Of a DNA stretch of 7,655 nt, positions 5,654-7,655 are shown in pieces. The stretch comes from Lutibacter sp. UBA4458 (GTDB lineage Bacteria; Bacteroidota; Bacteroidia; Flavobacteriales; Flavobacteriaceae): contig DGOU01000160.1 of the NCBI GenBank assembly GCA_002390165.1, positions 1 to 7,655 of the forward strand. Reading direction: 5' to 3'. Made by a program: the position numbers and the translations under genes. Each line of letters begins with the position of its first letter. Position 1 is the stretch's first letter. The notes below the pieces were generated by a model, which saw only the letters and a program-made list of their open reading frames with translations, was not told the origin of the DNA and searched no databases.

Positions 5654-6526
5654 TTAATTAATTTTTATTTCTATTCTTCGGTTTATTGCTTTGCCTTTTA
5701 TAGTGTTTTTATCTGCTATAGGTTCTGATTCTCCTTTAGATGAAGTTATTATTTTAGTATTTTCCATTCCATTTTGTTTAAAATAATTTCTAACCAAATT
5801 CGCTCGGTTTAATCCAACAATTAAATTGTTTTGATAATAACCAATGTTGTCTGTATGTCCTGTAATATAAATGCTTTTATTGGGATGTTCTTTAATATAT
5901 TGTTTTAGTAAAGCTGTATAGGTTTTGATGGAATCGTTTAGAATGATTTTATCATCTTTAAAATCAACATAAATTCGTTTATTACTAATAATATGATGAA
6001 TACTATCTAAAGTTTTATTAGAAATATTCTTTATATTTAATGCTATACCAGTTTTTTTATTAGTGTTTTTAAGTAAATTCTTTTTGGTCTCACCAAAAGT
6101 TTTAATCTGGTAATTTGCTATTGTATAATTTAGAAAATAGGCTTTTAATTTATTTGCACGTAACTTTCCTAAGTTTATGGTTTTAAAAGAATTTTTTTCC
6201 TTTTCAGAATAGAAGCCAGTAATTACTAATTCTTCTTTATAATGTTTATTTAAATATGATTTTAAAGAATTTAAAAGGGAATTAAAGCTGTCTAAATTTA
6301 AAATTACAGAACTATTTTCTTTAATTTTAAATACCTCATTAAAAGTAAATAAAGTATCCTTGTTGTTATGCGTAACAAAGTGACTTATAGTTTTATTTTT
6401 TAAAGTAAAAGCCTCTTTATTTGAAGTTTTACTATTAATAATAGGTGAATTGATGAAAAAATGTACAGTTAAAGCAATAAAGGCCCAAATAAAGAAAACC
6501 GAAAACGCTTTAAAATAATTTAGCAT
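5654..6526 (-). CDS. membrane-anchored protein with two tandem OmpA-like domains
   Basis: Probable peptidoglycan-binding envelope protein, 290 residues. Seen: an N-terminal hydrophobic segment at about 7-26 (uncleaved anchor or signal; no lipobox cysteine), then two related domains. The C-terminal one (about 185-290) is a canonical OmpA domain: ITGHTDNIG at 221-229 with Asp226, GLNRANLVRNYF at 238-249 with Arg241, SKGESEPIADN-like loop at 263-273, and INRRIEIKI at 281-289 with Arg283-Arg284. The N-terminal one (about 72-168) follows the same order, VITGFYSEKE at 101-110 and LGKLRANKLKAYF at 119-131, but has Phe-Tyr-Ser where the second has His-Thr-Asp, and lacks the final Arg pair. Asp226 and one of the late arginines are the residues that bind diaminopimelate in OmpA-family domains. 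No beta-barrel or Pal-type lipid anchor is present. It heads a two-gene operon with the HhH protein downstream. Confidence 0.9.
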   Translation of the reverse strand: MLNYFKAFSVFFIWAFIALTVHFFINSPIINSKTSNKEAFTLKNKTISHFVTHNNKDTLFTFNEVFKIKENSSVILNLDSFNSLLNSLKSYLNKHYKEELVITGFYSEKEKNSFKTINLGKLRANKLKAYFLNYTIANYQIKTFGETKKNLLKNTNKKTGIALNIKNISNKTLDSIHHIISNKRIYVDFKDDKIILNDSIKTYTALLKQYIKEHPNKSIYITGHTDNIGYYQNNLIVGLNRANLVRNYFKQNGMENTKIITSSKGESEPIADKNTIKGKAINRRIEIKIN

Positions 6527-6544
6527 GATTTTATTTTTAGCATG
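6519..6544. repeat. direct repeat TTTAGCATG, two copies
   Basis: The nine bases TTTAGCATG occur at 6519-6527 and again at 6536-6544, with their starts 17 bases apart. The first copy spans the start codon of the OmpA-like gene (CAT at 6524-6526), and the second is the left part of the palindrome at 6536-6549. This may be chance or a pair of binding half-sites. Confidence 0.4.
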
Positions 6545-6549
6545 CTAAA
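6536..6549. promoter_or_regulatory. 14-base perfect palindrome, possible operator
   Basis: TTTAGCATGCTAAA is perfectly self-complementary over 14 bases. It lies 10 bases upstream of the ATG of the OmpA-like gene and overlaps the 3' half of the candidate -7 box and the predicted transcription start. A repressor binding here would block initiation. The site has no loop, so it is better read as a protein-binding dyad than as a terminator. No regulator gene is visible in the window. Confidence 0.4.
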
Positions 6550-6576
6550 TGTAGGTAATATTTAAATTGGTTGCAA
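6546..6576 (-). promoter_or_regulatory. candidate promoter of the OmpA-like/HhH operon
   Basis: On the minus strand a TTG at 6576-6574 is followed after 20 bases by TACATTTA at 6553-6546. This fits the Bacteroidota layout (TTTG, about 19-21 bases, TAnnTTTG) with one mismatch at the last base of the -7 box. The predicted start would be near 6540, giving a leader of about 12-15 bases before the ATG at 6526. It is the only promoter candidate in the window with both elements. Confidence 0.5.
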
Positions 6577-6614
6577 GTGTTATTTACTTATAAATTAAAA
6601 CTTTACGAAATAAA

Positions 6615-7655
6615 TTATTTTTTTGAAGCCTCAACTAGCTCTAATTTATTTAAAGTAGTTTTAGTTGTAAAAATGCCATAATTGATAAAAGCATATTTTT
6701 TTTCTATTTTATCAATAGTTCCACAAGAATTGCTATCGGTAATTCGTACTTTATCATTTACTTTAAAATTGTAATTTGCTTTTTGTTTTGCAATTTTTAA
6801 GTTTGTTTTTATTTTTTCTTCTTTTACCTTTTTAACTTCAGTTAGCACTTCCTTTTCAACTGTTTTAAGCTTTTCTTCCGTTTTTTTCTTAGTAACTTTA
6901 ACTTTCTTTTTTTCTGCTTTTGTTTTAGGTTTTTGTGGACTATTTTTTAAATATTTGGTTTTTTCACTTGTCAACCATTTATTTAAATTTTCATTAAATT
7001 GTTTTTTGTTGTTTGATTGAAAATAAGTATTCAATAACTCATTTATTTTCCTTCCGTAGGATAACATTTTTTGATTATTGGTATATAATTCATAAAAACT
7101 TTCTAGTTTTTCTTGAACTTTAGTGTGTTTTTCACTCAAACTGTCTGCGTGTTCTGCAGCTTTAGATTGTGCTTGTTCTAAATTTTCTGATGTTTTTTGT
7201 AATTTATTTCTTTCTTTTTGAAGGTTTGAAATAGTTTTATCCAATCTTATTTTTCCTTTTTCCACTCTTTTTTTTGCCCGATTAATTAAACTAAACGGAA
7301 TGCCATTTTTTTGGGCGACTTCAAAAGTAAATGAACTTCCGGCCTGACCGATAAATAATTTAAAAAGTGGTTCTAAAGTTTTTTCATTAAATTGCATATT
7401 GGCATTAGCAATGTGTTCAATTTCATTGGCCAAAACCTTTAAATTAGCATAATGTGTAGTTATAATTCCAAATGCTTTTTTTTGATAGAACTCTTCTAAA
7501 AATATTTCAGCTAAAGCTCCACCTAATTCAGGATCGCTACCTGTACCAAATTCATCAATTAAAAAAAGCGTATTATTATTGCATTTTCTTAAAAAATTAC
7601 GCATATTTTTTAAACGATAACTATAAGTACTTAATTGGTTTTCAATGGATTGATT
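6615..7655 (-). CDS. mutS2: MutS2-family DNA mismatch/recombination ATPase, 5' (N-terminal) part beyond the window
   Basis: C-terminal 346 residues of a MutS2 protein; the frame is open across the right edge, so the in-frame ATG at 7604 is internal and not the start. MutS2 proteins bind branched DNA and limit recombination or rescue stalled ribosomes, rather than repair mismatches. Numbering from the edge: the ATPase signature SIENQLSTYSYRL at 3-15, Walker B LFLIDEFG at 30-37 (Asp34, Glu35), GSDPELGGALAE at 39-50, the H-loop TTHY at 66-69, and GQAGSSFTFEVA at 103-114. Then comes a long coiled coil at about 125-210, a very Lys/Glu-rich linker at about 233-291, and a small beta-rich KOW/Tudor-like end at about 295-346 (NDKVRI, GTIDKIE, FINYG). 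The N-terminal domains and Walker A (about half the protein) lie outside. There is no C-terminal Smr nuclease domain. The stop is 88 bases before the next gene on the same strand; I see no strong terminator there. Confidence 0.93.
   Translation of the reverse strand, partial: NQSIENQLSTYSYRLKNMRNFLRKCNNNTLFLIDEFGTGSDPELGGALAEIFLEEFYQKKAFGIITTHYANLKVLANEIEHIANANMQFNEKTLEPLFKLFIGQAGSSFTFEVAQKNGIPFSLINRAKKRVEKGKIRLDKTISNLQKERNKLQKTSENLEQAQSKAAEHADSLSEKHTKVQEKLESFYELYTNNQKMLSYGRKINELLNTYFQSNNKKQFNENLNKWLTSEKTKYLKNSPQKPKTKAEKKKVKVTKKKTEEKLKTVEKEVLTEVKKVKEEKIKTNLKIAKQKANYNFKVNDKVRITDSNSCGTIDKIEKKYAFINYGIFTTKTTLNKLELVEASKK

Noticed and set aside
6580..6614. Possible terminator after mutS2 (TTATTT / AAATAA arms)
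   Set aside because: The arms are only six A/T pairs with a long loop and no G/C core; such pairs are expected by chance in this composition.
6865..6930. Lys/Glu-rich low-complexity stretch in mutS2 as a repeat expansion or frameshift artefact
   Set aside because: The frame continues cleanly into a plausible folded C-terminal domain, and the codons vary (aaa, gtt, act mixed), so it is a normal charged linker.
7602..7604. ATG as the start of the mutS2 reading frame
   Set aside because: The frame stays open upstream to the window edge and encodes the conserved MutS2 motif SIENQLSTYSYRL, so this methionine is internal.

Overview
The window is AT-rich (roughly 30 % G+C by eye), almost fully coding, and reads as core chromosome of a member of the Bacteroidota, most likely Flavobacteriaceae. 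The signs are the protein sequences themselves (flavobacterial-type FtsK, MutS2 and 2-Cys peroxiredoxin), A-rich leaders without Shine-Dalgarno sequences, and promoter candidates of the Bacteroidota type (-7 box TAnnTTTG). I see no tRNA, rRNA, CRISPR array, insertion sequence, prophage gene or integration scar.

Layout. Positions 1-3378 hold four minus-strand genes, read from right to left: a typical 2-Cys peroxiredoxin (2746-3378), a hairpin terminator (2694-2723), thiol peroxidase tpx (2155-2652), a diacylglycerol/undecaprenol kinase family gene whose ATG directly follows the tpx stop (1786-2154), and the DNA translocase ftsK (1-1733, C-terminal part beyond the window edge). A divergent intergenic region (3379-3506) separates these from two plus-strand genes: a MATE-family multidrug exporter (3507-4913, true start possibly the TTG at 3555) and an overlapping small acidic protein of unknown function (4900-5130). 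That pair converges, with interlocked stop codons, on a second minus-strand block: a membrane-anchored helix-hairpin-helix protein (5127-5648), a membrane-anchored protein with two OmpA-like domains of which the first is degenerate (5654-6526), and the C-terminal part of mutS2 (6615-7655, running off the right edge).

How the genes fit together. The peroxiredoxin and Tpx are two thiol peroxidases that would together remove H2O2 and organic hydroperoxides, but the terminator and a new promoter candidate between them suggest separate control. The kinase and FtsK belong to envelope lipid recycling and to division/chromosome segregation. The OmpA-like and helix-hairpin-helix genes are five bases apart and look like one transcription unit, with a candidate promoter and a palindromic site in front.

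The window is mostly ordinary. The points that deserve a second look are the duplicated, partly decayed OmpA domain with its HhH partner, the palindrome over the start site of that operon, the MATE start codon, the MutS2 without a Smr nuclease domain, and the compact gene junctions. I do not see a convincing new defence or mobile system here.
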